Shown piece by piece: positions 14,452 through 23,885 of a stretch of 54,214 nucleotides of DNA. Source of the DNA: Clostridia bacterium (GTDB lineage: Bacteria > Bacillota > Clostridia > Christensenellales > UBA1242). The notes beneath the pieces were generated by a model, which was not told the origin of the DNA, made no database searches, and saw nothing but the letters and a program-made list of their open reading frames with translations. A program made the position numbers and the translations under genes. The stretch covers positions 1 through 54,214 of the forward strand of contig JAFQFI010000005.1 of the NCBI GenBank assembly GCA_017398655.1. Reading direction: 5' to 3'. Each line of letters opens with the position of its first letter. Positions within the stretch are counted from its first letter, which is position 1.

Positions 14452-17400
14452 TGTCTATTAAGTTTTCTATAAATTTATAATCTATTTCATTTTCTTCATT
14501 TATCAAATAAGGAACTTGAATTATTTTATCGTCTACAGATGTATTTATTTTGTGGTTACCTCTTTGAAGAATATTTGCAACAACAGCTTTTGCTCCTTGC
14601 ACGGTGCTAAGTTTCCATTCTATAAAGTTACAATAGCCATCATTATCCTTTATAAAGAAATCCCAGTGTTTAAAATCAAAGTAAAAGTTTTTAATTTTGA
14701 AATCAAAAGCCTCATATTGTCCATTATGATCAAGTTCTTCCAAATCGTAACCGAGAGCCTTATCAATAATATATTTGCCGATAACTTCTCCCAGAGCTCC
14801 TTTGTAAACTTGTTTATATAACGATTCAGACATAATGAATTTACCACTTTTAAATTCAGTTGCATAACCGTTTTCTTCAAAATGTTTTCTAAGTTCTGGA
14901 ATATTCATTAATCGAATCAACTCACATTCTTCTGCAGAAACTTGATCTGTTTCATAAGAATTGTTAAATGAGATTTTTGTAAATTCATGCTTACTATTAA
15001 GTTTAAACGCGTACCCAGAGTAAGGAATATCAAATTCAAAATATAACTCTTTATACTTATCTGGTATATAGTTTGACGTTGGATTCTTTAAAACAAAATC
15101 TCGTAGATCTTGCCAGTCAAAAACTGCTTGTTCCGATTTTCTAACAGCTTTAGACATTTTTGTAATGGTTACAAATGCTTTTTTGTTTTTGTTAGTATAT
15201 TTTACAAATTCTAAATTATCATTTTTTATTGGTTGTTCTAATAATTGTTGAAATTCTTTGTTAAATATGAATCTTTCGCTTAATAACTCATCTTTTATGA
15301 TACTTAATCTATTTAAAACTTCTTGATCATAAAAGATGTTTATTGTTTTATTTTTATTTCTACATCTACAGATTCTTCCGACGGCTTGAATTACCAATTG
15401 TGCCGTATGCAATAATATATCTTGATTTCGTTTATATGAAGAAAATATTTTATCACCATAAAATGTTTTTCTAAATCCAGCTTCAATGTTTGTCTTTCTT
15501 TCGCTATGATATATGTATTTTTTCTGATACAAATACTCTTGCTGAAAAAGGTACTTACACAACTCATTTACTTTATTTTCAGAACTGTAGGATAACATTT
15601 GAATTAAATTCGTAGGAGTAGAGAGATAAATAGCATCAAAGTCTTTTTGAGGTTTGTTTTCTGGAAACGATATTACATTTTGTTCGATTTGTTCTAAATT
15701 TGGGATGTTATATTGAATATTTTTACCATTTCCAATGGTTTTATAAGCACTTAAAACAAAAACCTTTTTACCTTCGGCTAATTCTTCATTAATTTTAATA
15801 AACTCTTCATCATAATTACTACTTTTTACAATGTGTAACATTGGGGGATTGTCATAATTATTTTGAGTTATCAAGTCTTGTATGGCTCTATCTAAAATTT
15901 CTTTATCTAAAAAATGCTCGCTTTTAGTTTTATCTTTTGTTGTTGGGAATGAATTTAGAAACGCTAAAAATGAATACATATTTTTACTTTCAGCAACTTC
16001 TTTAAAAAGTTTCATTAGTTTGCAGATTATAAAAAAATGATAGTTACTAATATTCTTTTCAAGGTATTCCAAATAAAACTTTTTATTTTCATCACTAAAT
16101 AATGAATTTATAATTTCTATGCATTTTTCTTTATCTGAGAAGAAATTAAAATCATCAACAGGAATAGTGTTTATTTTAATCTTGTAATCGTTATATATCT
16201 TTTGACTTTCTAAAAATTGAGTTTCTAACCTAAAATGATCATTTATTGTAATTGTGTAAAAATCATCTCTTAATATTTTTTTAAGATAATCTATGTCATA
16301 ATTCCCAATAACTGTATCAATTGATGCAGTGGCGGAAATTCCCACAACGCGAGACTTGACGCTCAATTTGGTTATTATATCTTCTGGTGTAGTATCAAAT
16401 TTGAAAGCATGAGATTTTGTTTGTAAATCATGGTTATGGTCGTCTTCAATTTCTGTAAACTCAAACCCTTTACGCATAAATTCAAATTCTGAATCTAGTG
16501 GTAAATCCAACTTTAAATTCGCATCCTTATCTATTATACGATCTAGTAGGTATTGTTTAAACTCATTTGCTATGTTAAAGGCGGATAAAATGGTCAATAC
16601 CGACTCTTCAAAAGAGTATTTTGTTTTATATCCTTTTAAAGATTGATTTTTATAATCTGTGTAGTTTTTTGAAATATATGCTGTTTTATTTACAAAATCA
16701 TCAATAGCATACTTAACCTTTCTTAATACATTATCAAATCTCTTATCATCTTGCTCTTTATAGCTTTTTGTTTCAGCATATAAAGATATGTTATTTTCAT
16801 CTTTATCTAATTCAGTATGGAGTACTCGCTTTGAATTATCATTAAAAATATTCAGAGTTTTTCCATCATCAAAAATGAAAGCCTTTTTTTCTTCAAATCC
16901 TTTGCTTTTTGTAAACAATTCAAAATTATAATCATTATAAACTTGAACAAAGTGTGATTCTAGTTGTTTTTTTAATGTTTCAATGTCTTCCCATTCTTCG
17001 TTTGAGATTTTCTCTTTTCTATAATCACTAAGCTTCATTAATGTATTGGGGAATTTCAAATTTGTAAGCGAATAGTAGATATTTAAAAACAATGCAAAAA
17101 TATCAATATCGAACTTTAAACCATCATCTATGATTTGGGTAAGTAAAGTTTCCTTTGTAGTATCAAATTCATCAATAAATGTTACTGTATTATCCATCAT
17201 TGCATTGTTGTTATAAATGTAAAAAGGCATACGCGAAAAAGTATCTATTGGACTAAAAAATTTTTTAGTGCTCGATAAGACAACTTTTATTTTTTCATCT
17301 TTAAGTTTGCATGCTGGATATAATTCCATTATCCAATTATTGCTGTTAAGAAACTTATCTTTGTCATTTGCTGATTTGTTGGATAGATAATTCTTTTTAA

Positions 17401-17884
17401 TAAATTGTCTAAATTTTACTTCAGTATCTTTTTCAATTTTTTGTTCATAAGATTTAATCAATCTTTTTGTCTGTTTATATTCGTGATCGAAGTTTTTTTC
17501 AATTTTAAATTTTTCTTTATCGGCTCTAAATTTATAAAGAGTTTCAATATCTAGATTTAAATTTTTATATTCATCTGAATTAAGAATTTCAGAATTATTG
17601 ATTTGAATATATTTCCACTTTTCGGTAACCGATTGCCAATATGGTTTTAGATATAAGCAATAATCATTGTAAGCGTTTCCAAACAATTCTTTAAGTTGTT
17701 TCTCTGGCAAATTGCTTTTTAGGTTCGTGACAAAATACACCCGTTTAACAACTGGTGAGTCATTATTAATAAAGTTCTTTATGAAATTAATAACACTAGT
17801 GGTTTTACCAAATCCAGTTGGTAGATCTAAAAGCATTAAACCATTATCTTTACTTTCTACAAAATTTTCTATACTTTTAAGCAT
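14444..17884 (-). CDS. SF2 DEAD-like helicase fused to a PD-(D/E)xK-type nuclease domain
   Basis: A 1146-residue protein. Walker A is LPTGFGKTT (21-29), the motif II box is FIDEFD (237-241), motif III is GISATAS, and QAVGRICRCR is motif VI, all in SF2 order but with long insertions between them. The last ~120 residues look like a restriction-type nuclease: Glu1033 in a helix (GALGEVIGKY), then FD1061, eight residues, then D1070-F-K1072, matching E...D...DxK. The protein would thus unwind and cut DNA or RNA. Comparable helicase-nuclease fusions occur in phage-defence systems, but I cannot assign a named one. It has its own extended -10 promoter (TGTTATAAT) and GGAG ribosome site, and is the last gene before attR. 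Confidence 0.75.
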   Translation of the reverse strand: MLKSIENFVESKDNGLMLLDLPTGFGKTTSVINFIKNFINNDSPVVKRVYFVTNLKSNLPEKQLKELFGNAYNDYCLYLKPYWQSVTEKWKYIQINNSEILNSDEYKNLNLDIETLYKFRADKEKFKIEKNFDHEYKQTKRLIKSYEQKIEKDTEVKFRQFIKKNYLSNKSANDKDKFLNSNNWIMELYPACKLKDEKIKVVLSSTKKFFSPIDTFSRMPFYIYNNNAMMDNTVTFIDEFDTTKETLLTQIIDDGLKFDIDIFALFLNIYYSLTNLKFPNTLMKLSDYRKEKISNEEWEDIETLKKQLESHFVQVYNDYNFELFTKSKGFEEKKAFIFDDGKTLNIFNDNSKRVLHTELDKDENNISLYAETKSYKEQDDKRFDNVLRKVKYAIDDFVNKTAYISKNYTDYKNQSLKGYKTKYSFEESVLTILSAFNIANEFKQYLLDRIIDKDANLKLDLPLDSEFEFMRKGFEFTEIEDDHNHDLQTKSHAFKFDTTPEDIITKLSVKSRVVGISATASIDTVIGNYDIDYLKKILRDDFYTITINDHFRLETQFLESQKIYNDYKIKINTIPVDDFNFFSDKEKCIEIINSLFSDENKKFYLEYLEKNISNYHFFIICKLMKLFKEVAESKNMYSFLAFLNSFPTTKDKTKSEHFLDKEILDRAIQDLITQNNYDNPPMLHIVKSSNYDEEFIKINEELAEGKKVFVLSAYKTIGNGKNIQYNIPNLEQIEQNVISFPENKPQKDFDAIYLSTPTNLIQMLSYSSENKVNELCKYLFQQEYLYQKKYIYHSERKTNIEAGFRKTFYGDKIFSSYKRNQDILLHTAQLVIQAVGRICRCRNKNKTINIFYDQEVLNRLSIIKDELLSERFIFNKEFQQLLEQPIKNDNLEFVKYTNKNKKAFVTITKMSKAVRKSEQAVFDWQDLRDFVLKNPTSNYIPDKYKELYFEFDIPYSGYAFKLNSKHEFTKISFNNSYETDQVSAEECELIRLMNIPELRKHFEENGYATEFKSGKFIMSESLYKQVYKGALGEVIGKYIIDKALGYDLEELDHNGQYEAFDFKIKNFYFDFKHWDFFIKDNDGYCNFIEWKLSTVQGAKAVVANILQRGNHKINTSVDDKIIQVPYLINEENEIDYKFIENLIDII

Positions 17885-17907
17885 GCAATTTCTCCAAATA
17901 TATTTAC

Positions 17908-17917
17908 ATTATAACAC
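17908..17917 (-). promoter_or_regulatory. Helicase-nuclease promoter (-10)
   Basis: Minus-strand GTGTTATAAT (17917-17908) is an extended -10 about 24 bp before the ATG. Confidence 0.6.
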
Positions 17918-17977
17918 AAAAATTGTAAAATTGAATAGTGGTAGCAAAGATTGTTTAAATTATTTAATTTTATCAAA

Positions 17978-18017
17978 GTGCACCCAAAACCGAAAACTAG
18001 ACAAAAGTGCACCAAAT
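17978..18017 (+). repeat. Right arm-type repeats (GTGCACCCAAAA, GTGCACCAAAT)
   Basis: Copies at 17978-17989 and 18007-18017 share the motif and orientation of the left-end copies at 4272-4293. They lie ~145-180 bp inside attR. Confidence 0.6.
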
Positions 18018-18062
18018 CGTCACCGCGATTTTATGTTGGTTTGATTAAAAGTTAGAAAAGAT

Positions 18063-18097
18063 AGTCAATTTGATTGAGATTTTGCGTCAAATTGACT
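18063..18097. repeat. 11-bp inverted repeat near attR
   Basis: AGTCAATTTGA (18063-18073) is the exact inverse of TCAAATTGACT (18087-18097), with a 13-nt centre. It could be a weak terminator facing outward or a recombination-accessory site. The rest of the gene-free stretch 17885-18304 holds the arm repeats, attR, the tRNA 3' half and its terminator. Confidence 0.5.
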
Positions 18098-18159
18098 ATA
18101 ATTTTTATGATAATTGATAAATTGTGCGATAGAAAGGTTATTTTAATGATTTTCTATTG

Positions 18160-18203
18160 CTCCTAAGGGCTAGTTAGGGGTTCGATTCCCTTAGGAAACG
18201 CCA
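18160..18203 (+). pseudogene. 3' half of host tRNA-Arg(CCT) with attR core
   Basis: CTCCTAAG (18160-18167) is the attR core. It continues through anticodon 3' strand GGGCT (18166-18170 region), AGTT, T arm AGGGG-TTCGATT-CCCTT, acceptor AGGAAAC (18193-18199), G and CCA (18201-18203). It completes the 5' half at 4148-4187 perfectly in the acceptor and anticodon stems. The fragment has no 5' half or promoter here and cannot fold into a tRNA. Confidence 0.9.
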
Positions 18204-18206
18204 AAT

Positions 18207-18234
18207 AAAAAGTAGTAAATTTTTACTACTTTTT
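18207..18234 (+). terminator. Original terminator of the split host tRNA-Arg
   Basis: AAAAAGTAGTAAA pairs with TTTACTACTTTTT, 3 bp after the CCA end, and continues into T7. Confidence 0.8.
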
Positions 18235-18304
18235 TTGTTTTTATAAAAAATTATTACATAATTTAAAAAGAGTTATGATACAATTTTTATAAGGAGAAAA
18301 TATT

Positions 18305-18943
18305 ATGAAGGTTTTATTAGTTAACGGAAGTCCACATAATAACGGAACAACTTTTACTGCTTTAAAAGAAGTTGAAAAATCATTGCAAGCAGAGGGTATA
18401 CAAACAGAAATGTTTTGGATAGGTAATAAACCTATTTCGGGTTGTATTGGCTGTATGGCATGTGCAAAATTAGGTAAATGTGTTATTGATAACGATACTG
18501 TTAATCAATTTGTTTTAAAGGCAAAAGAAGCCGATGGTTTTATTTTTGGAACACCAGTTCATTATGCTGCAATGTCAGGGTTAATGACATCGTTTATGGA
18601 TAGAGCATTTTATTCTGCAAGTTGTTCTGGTAATAAAGAAATTTTTGCATTTAAACCGGTTGCTTCTGTAATTTGTGCAAGAAGAGCAGGAACAACAGCT
18701 ACATATGATCAAATAAATAAATATTTTGGTATTTCACAAATGCCTATAATTTCTACAAGATATTGGAATATGGCATTTGGTAAAAATGGAGAAGAAGTAC
18801 AAAAGGATGAAGAAGGTATGCAAGCATTAAGGATGCTTGGAAAAAATATGGCTTATTATCTAAAATGCATTGAGGCTGGCAATGAAAAAGGTATAAAAAA
18901 ACCAGAACAAGAAGTAGTTAAATTTACTAATTTTATTAGATAA
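18305..18943 (+). CDS. Iron-sulfur flavoprotein / flavodoxin-like NADPH-dependent reductase
   Basis: A 212-residue flavodoxin-fold protein. NGSPHNNGTT (7-16) is the FMN phosphate-binding loop, and GTPVHYAAMSGLM is the second FMN-contact loop. CIGCMACAKLGKC gives the C-x2-C-x2-C-x5-C pattern of iron-sulfur flavoproteins, which carry a 4Fe-4S cluster next to FMN. Such proteins pass single electrons and reduce quinones, oxygen or peroxide in anaerobes. TAAGGAG precedes the ATG and TGATACAAT (18276-18284) is an extended -10. It is a single-gene unit, closed by its own terminator, and the first host gene after the element. Confidence 0.85.
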   Translation: MKVLLVNGSPHNNGTTFTALKEVEKSLQAEGIQTEMFWIGNKPISGCIGCMACAKLGKCVIDNDTVNQFVLKAKEADGFIFGTPVHYAAMSGLMTSFMDRAFYSASCSGNKEIFAFKPVASVICARRAGTTATYDQINKYFGISQMPIISTRYWNMAFGKNGEEVQKDEEGMQALRMLGKNMAYYLKCIEAGNEKGIKKPEQEVVKFTNFIR

Positions 18944-18950
18944 AAAATAA

Positions 18951-18985
18951 AAAAAGAGAGGGATAAAAACAAACTCTCTTTTTTT
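18951..18985 (+). terminator. Terminator after the flavoprotein gene
   Basis: AAAAAGAGAG (18951-18960) pairs with CTCTCTTTTT (18974 onward), followed by T7. Confidence 0.8.
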
Positions 18986-19073
18986 ATGCAATTTAAACAT
19001 TAAATACATTTTGATAAAAATTTAAGTTGGTATAATATAGATAGCAAAGAAAAATTTATTTTTAGGGGATTAT

Positions 19074-20906
19074 ATGGATACAGAAAAATATAATAGCATT
19101 ATGAATAAGTTTTTTAAATCTCCAAACGAGGCAATTAGTGAGATTATTAATTTGCAAGCAATATTAAACTTGCCAAAAGGAACAGAACACTTTTTAAGTG
19201 ATTTGCACGGAGAAGCAGACACTTTTATTCATATTTTAAAAAATGCATCTGGCGTTATTAGATTAAAATTAGAGTTAATATTTAAAAATTATATGACAAA
19301 TAGCGAAATACAAGATTTATTAACTTTAATTTATTATCCAGAAGAAAGATTAAAACTTATTAAATTAGATGAAAAAGACATTGCAAGTTGGTATAAAAAA
19401 ACATTACTTAATTTAGTAAAAGTTTTAAGGGAAATATCAAACAAATACACTCGAAGTAAAGTAAGAAAAGCTCTTCCACAAGATTATGCCTACATTATGG
19501 ACGAACTTATTAATATGACGGTTGAATCAAGTAAAGAAAGTTATTACGAAAATATTTTAAGCAGTATTATAGAACTTGGAGAAGGTGACAATTTTATTAT
19601 TGCTCTTTGTCTTGTAATTCAACGCCTTGCCATAGACCACTTACATATTATTGGAGATATTTACGATAGAGGCAATGGCCCAGATGTTATTTTAGACCGT
19701 CTTATGAATTATCACTCTTTAGATATTCAATGGGGCAATCACGATGTTTTGTGGATAGGTGCATATCTTGGCAACCTTGCGTGCATTGCAAATGTAATAA
19801 GAATAAATTGTGGTTATAAAAATTTAAGTATTTTAGAAAGTTCTTATGGTATTAACTTAAGGGCTTTAGAAACCTTTGCAATTAAACATTACGCAGAAGA
19901 CAAATGTGAAAATTTTAAAATTAAAAACTTTAATAACGAAAATAACCCTTTTGATGATATGAGTTTATTATCAAAAATGTATAAAGCGATAACTGTTTTG
20001 CAGTTTAAATTAGAAAATCGTCTTATAGAGCGTCACCCAGAGTGGGAAATGGACGATAGAATTTTACTTGAAAATGACACACTAACAAAAGAAGATATTT
20101 CTTTAATGAATATCTTAAAACAAGAGTTTGTACACAGTAAAAGATTAAAAGAACATATAGAATTTTTAGTAAGAAAAGGAAGTATGTATTTAGTGTACAA
20201 TAACAACCTTTTGATGCATGGTTGCGTACCAACTGATAGTGATGGTAATTTTACAAAAATTAAAATTGATGAAAAAGAGTATAGTGGTAAGCAATTATAT
20301 GATAAATGCAACGATATAGTTTTAAATGCTTACAATAATAAAGATAAATACTCAATTGACTATATGTGGTATTTGTGGTGTGGCAAAAACTCTCCGTTAT
20401 TTGGCAGAGATGTAATGCGTACATATGAAACATATATGTTAAACAAAAAAGTAAAAGAAAATAAAAACCCATATTATGACTTTATAAAAGAAGAAGAATT
20501 TTGTAATAAAGTTTTACAAGAATTTGGTGCAACAGGCGAATATGCTCATATTATTAATGGTCATATGCCAGTAAAAGTAATAGATGGCGAAACCCCTATA
20601 AGTGGCAATGGCAAACATATTATTATTGATGGTGGGTTATCAAGGGCGTACCATAAACACACTGGCATAGGTGGTTATACCTTAATGTCAAACTCTCGTG
20701 GTTTGTATCTTACAACTCACGCCCCATTTTGCAAGATAAAAGATGCAATAGAAAGAAAAATTGACTTGCAATCTGAAACAACTGAAGTGCAAGCATATAA
20801 AACAAGGGTAAAAGTTAAAGATACAGATAATGGCAAACTTTTGCAAGACCAAATTGATGTACTTAAAATGTTTTTAAAAAGTTATTATCATATGGATATA
20901 AACTAA
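19074..20906 (+). CDS. fbp: Fructose-1,6-bisphosphatase class III
   Basis: A 610-residue protein of the Firmicutes-type class III FBPase family (usual length ~640-670). It has the metallophosphatase signatures LSDLHGEAD near 42-50, GDIYDRGNGPD, WGNHDVLW near 219 and NGHMPV near 495, which bind the metals. The enzyme dephosphorylates fructose-1,6-bisphosphate to fructose-6-phosphate, the committed step of gluconeogenesis, and so feeds hexose phosphate towards the glycogen genes encoded downstream. Start: AGGGGAT lies 7 bp before the ATG; TATAAT with TG extension at 19031-19036 is the likely -10. It is monocistronic between two terminators. Confidence 0.96.
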   Translation: MDTEKYNSIMNKFFKSPNEAISEIINLQAILNLPKGTEHFLSDLHGEADTFIHILKNASGVIRLKLELIFKNYMTNSEIQDLLTLIYYPEERLKLIKLDEKDIASWYKKTLLNLVKVLREISNKYTRSKVRKALPQDYAYIMDELINMTVESSKESYYENILSSIIELGEGDNFIIALCLVIQRLAIDHLHIIGDIYDRGNGPDVILDRLMNYHSLDIQWGNHDVLWIGAYLGNLACIANVIRINCGYKNLSILESSYGINLRALETFAIKHYAEDKCENFKIKNFNNENNPFDDMSLLSKMYKAITVLQFKLENRLIERHPEWEMDDRILLENDTLTKEDISLMNILKQEFVHSKRLKEHIEFLVRKGSMYLVYNNNLLMHGCVPTDSDGNFTKIKIDEKEYSGKQLYDKCNDIVLNAYNNKDKYSIDYMWYLWCGKNSPLFGRDVMRTYETYMLNKKVKENKNPYYDFIKEEEFCNKVLQEFGATGEYAHIINGHMPVKVIDGETPISGNGKHIIIDGGLSRAYHKHTGIGGYTLMSNSRGLYLTTHAPFCKIKDAIERKIDLQSETTEVQAYKTRVKVKDTDNGKLLQDQIDVLKMFLKSYYHMDIN

Positions 20907-20917
20907 TATTTTAATAT

Positions 20918-20954
20918 AAAAAAAGAACTACCAAAAAAATGATAGTTCTTTTTT
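20918..20954. terminator. Bidirectional terminator between fbp and the transglutaminase-like gene
   Basis: AAAAAGAACTA (20920-20930) pairs with TAGTTCTTTTT (20943-20953) with A and T tracts on both sides. Confidence 0.8.
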
Positions 20955-22722
20955 ATTCTAAAGCTTTATTTAAAATAAAGTGACTACAAACTGGGGCTTC
21001 AATACAAGGTACAGCTTCATCTTTTTGTGAAACATAACTATAAAAACCAGAATTAAAACCTGCCATAAGGTCTTCTTTTGAAATATCCTCCGGACCAGTT
21101 TCTGGCTTATAAACTAAGTAAGAACATTCTTCTTCAGGGTCTCTATAATTATGACTAAGAGTAACAATTGCTGCCAAACTTATTTGACTTTCAGTGTTGT
21201 CAGTTCCTTCTCTTATAATTTGCATAGCAACATTTTCATGTTGTTCTTTTTTATCAAAAACAATTTTTCTAAGTTGAAGTAGGTAAGAGTATGCATCAAT
21301 TCCTGTTAGTTGAGAATCTTTTATTTGGTCAAAACAAAAACCTAATCTTGTTGGTATATCTATATAAACTTGATTTTCTTCTGTTTCTTGTCTATATAAA
21401 AACACTGCATCTTCAAAAGTTGTAGGAAGATTTCCAGCAAGCTTTTCTTGAGTTTGTTGTTGTAAATCTTTTTTAACTTGTATTAAAGATTGATTAAACT
21501 CTTTAATAGTTTCTTTGCTTAAGTTAGAACATTTTAAACCGTTTGATGGTCTACCTAATTTTTGATTTGTCATATCAGATGTAAATATACCCATTACAGA
21601 GTCGGCAGACACCATATACTTTCCACATCTAAAATCTATATAAGTATGGTCTTCGCCATATGTTCCACTGCCAAAATAACCATTTTTAAAAACCATTTCT
21701 TGAGTAATTGATGGTGTAGCAATTGTTAACAATTTGCCATAGATTGCAGCAAATTCATAACATACGGCATTATTATTTGTAGGGGTTATATTTGGTATGT
21801 TTTCAATTTTTTTATGTTTTGCAGCCCTTGGTCCACATTGGTTAACAGCATAAAATTCTGTATCATAAGTTAATGTTTGGCAAAGTTTTAAATAAATATA
21901 TTGTGCTTTTTGCAAATCGCTATAACCTTGTGGCATTTCATCTAATATCTCTGCTTGTAATTCTGGGTTTAAATGTGTTTCATCTAAATAAAAATTTAAA
22001 TTTTCTGTTAAATAATTTACCGATTGAAAGTCAGCAATTTGATAATCACATATTTGTTGAAATCTACTTAATTGTTCTTCGTTTAAATATGCTTTATTAT
22101 AAATTTTTTGGTCGTTTGTAAATTTGCTAAAGGAATATAAAAAATGTTCTATTGGCATACCCATTGATGTTTGGTCGTAGTTTTCTATAAAAAAAGAAAA
22201 ATCAGCATCACTTAGTTTTAATAAGTTAAAAAAGGTTCTTGGACTAAACTCGTATTCTTGTCCGTCAATTGTATACTCTACGGTTCCTTTGTAATGATCT
22301 GCTAAAGTGTCTAAAGAAGATATGTTTAAAATTTGTTCGTAAACAAAATTTAATTGAGGAGATAAATCTTGGTACTTTGGGTCAGATAACATATGTTCTA
22401 AACCTTGCATAAGCATATATCTTGACATTTCTATAGTTCCAAGGTCGTATCTGCTTTTATAATGAAATTTAAAAGTTGTTAACTGTTGATTGGTAAAAGC
22501 CGCAATGATAGAAGCATAAAGCGAATAATTTGTTGCTATATCTGAAATCATATAATCAGATATTTCAATCTTGTTAAAAGTGTTAGCTGGGTTATAAATT
22601 TTTATATTTCTATTTTTATACTTCTTTGCTTGCTCTTCCGAAATCGCTGCCCATGCAGATGAACCGGCTAATTTAGAAGAATATTTATCTAAAAGTTCTT
22701 GTCTTATGGTAGTATTTTCCAT
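20953..22722 (-). CDS. Transglutaminase-like (papain-fold) protein of unknown role
   Basis: A 589-residue protein. The central region has a transglutaminase-core pattern: a helix AQYIYLKLCQTLTYD, then NAVCYEFAAIYGKLL with putative nucleophile Cys321, GEDHTYIDF with His359, and KYMVSADS with Asp374. This Cys-His-Asp order and spacing fits the superfamily (transglutaminases, proteases, amidases). The N-terminal ~260 residues are helical and unrecognised. There is no signal peptide or membrane segment. Substrate is unknown; peptide or protein cross-link processing is possible. It is the second gene of an operon, 16 bp after a 75-residue protein, with AAGGATTT before the ATG. Confidence 0.6.
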   Translation of the reverse strand: MENTTIRQELLDKYSSKLAGSSAWAAISEEQAKKYKNRNIKIYNPANTFNKIEISDYMISDIATNYSLYASIIAAFTNQQLTTFKFHYKSRYDLGTIEMSRYMLMQGLEHMLSDPKYQDLSPQLNFVYEQILNISSLDTLADHYKGTVEYTIDGQEYEFSPRTFFNLLKLSDADFSFFIENYDQTSMGMPIEHFLYSFSKFTNDQKIYNKAYLNEEQLSRFQQICDYQIADFQSVNYLTENLNFYLDETHLNPELQAEILDEMPQGYSDLQKAQYIYLKLCQTLTYDTEFYAVNQCGPRAAKHKKIENIPNITPTNNNAVCYEFAAIYGKLLTIATPSITQEMVFKNGYFGSGTYGEDHTYIDFRCGKYMVSADSVMGIFTSDMTNQKLGRPSNGLKCSNLSKETIKEFNQSLIQVKKDLQQQTQEKLAGNLPTTFEDAVFLYRQETEENQVYIDIPTRLGFCFDQIKDSQLTGIDAYSYLLQLRKIVFDKKEQHENVAMQIIREGTDNTESQISLAAIVTLSHNYRDPEEECSYLVYKPETGPEDISKEDLMAGFNSGFYSYVSQKDEAVPCIEAPVCSHFILNKALE

Positions 22723-22738
22723 TATTAAATCCTTAATA

Positions 22739-22966
22739 TTAATTTTTAAAAGTAATTAATTTCTTATATTCTTTAATTGCTTCTTCTTGTGTGTATCCTA
22801 AATCAATTAAAATGTTAATACTATCTGCCATTTGAATTTTGTTAAAGCAATTTTCTTCAGATAAAATTGTTTTAATTAGCATTTGTTTTTTAAGCAATGC
22901 TATGTTTCCACTCAAACTATATTTGTCTATTAACTTTTGGTTTTTTAATTTTAAATTTTCAATCAT
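22739..22966 (-). CDS. Small hypothetical protein (75 aa) before the transglutaminase-like gene
   Basis: A 75-residue, Lys-rich helical protein with AAAGGG before the ATG. It ends with a short UBA-like pattern (INILIDLGYTQEEAIKEYKKL). It is unrecognised otherwise. The 16-bp spacing to the next gene suggests that it partners or regulates the transglutaminase-like protein. Confidence 0.6.
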   Translation of the reverse strand: MIENLKLKNQKLIDKYSLSGNIALLKKQMLIKTILSEENCFNKIQMADSINILIDLGYTQEEAIKEYKKLITFKN

Positions 22967-23123
22967 TGTTTTTACCCTTTATAATATATATAAATATTAC
23001 TAAATTTTATAATGGTTGTAAATATGCAATAAGTACAAAAAGTGTTGTAAAATATTTAAACTTATTTTACTTTTATTGGTTGTAAAGTTATAATATTAAA
23101 GCAAAAAAATAACAGGAGAAAAA

Positions 23124-23885
23124 ATGAAAGCCATATTAGAATTGTTTTGGGTTTTCTTTAAATTAGGACTTTTTACTTTTGGTGGTGGTTATGCAATGTT
23201 GCCACATATAAAAGAAGTTGTAATAGAAAAAAAGAAATGGTTAACAGAAGATGAAGTTTTAGATATTATAGCCATAGCAGAATCCACTCCGGGACCAATA
23301 GCTATAAATATGGCAACATATATTGGAAATAAAAAGAAGGGCTTTTGGGGTAGTGTATTTGCTACATTAGGGGTAGTGTTACCTTCACTTATAATAATTT
23401 TTGCAATCTCTTTGTTTTTTGATGCTTTTTTAAAAAATCAATATGTAAAATATGCATTTGTAGGTATTAAATGTGGCGTAGCATTTTTAATATTAAAAAC
23501 TGGTATTGAAATGCTTGTTAAAACAAAAAAGAAATTTTTAAATATATTTCTACTTTCTTTAACTTTAATAGCAATGCTTTTATGTGAACTTTTTGCAGTA
23601 AATATTTCTTCAATTTTATTTATTTTATTTGGTGGAGTTTTGGCATTAATTATTTTTTCAATATGCAACAAAAAGGTTAAACAAAAAACAGATAACAATC
23701 AAAATGAAAGTTTAGAAGAAAAAGAAGAAGAAAAAATTGATATACAAAAGGTAAATAGCGATAAAGAAGAAAATATAAAAAAAGAAAATTTATCAAAAAA
23801 TTTGCCTAAAAATACTAAAAAAATAACTAAAAAAAATAAGCCACAAAATAATAATAAAAAACAAAAAGAGGAGGTAGAAAAATGA
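23124..23885 (+). CDS. Chromate transporter family subunit (CHR, first half) with charged tail
   Basis: A 253-residue membrane protein. The first ~180 residues are a single CHR domain: FKLGLFTFGGGYAMLP, AESTPGPIAINMATYIG and GVVLPSLII are the family hallmarks. Residues ~185-253 are an added cytoplasmic tail of Lys, Glu and Asn without sequence complexity, not usual in the family. Paired short CHR proteins form one transporter, classically exporting chromate, though native substrates in anaerobes are unknown. AACAGGAG precedes the ATG. The stop overlaps the next start (ATGA), so the pair is co-translated. Confidence 0.9.
   Translation: MKAILELFWVFFKLGLFTFGGGYAMLPHIKEVVIEKKKWLTEDEVLDIIAIAESTPGPIAINMATYIGNKKKGFWGSVFATLGVVLPSLIIIFAISLFFDAFLKNQYVKYAFVGIKCGVAFLILKTGIEMLVKTKKKFLNIFLLSLTLIAMLLCELFAVNISSILFILFGGVLALIIFSICNKKVKQKTDNNQNESLEEKEEEKIDIQKVNSDKEENIKKENLSKNLPKNTKKITKKNKPQNNNKKQKEEVEK

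Noticed and set aside
18063..18097. Transcription terminator of the helicase gene
   Set aside because: The helicase is transcribed away from this site on the minus strand; the repeat lies upstream of its promoter.
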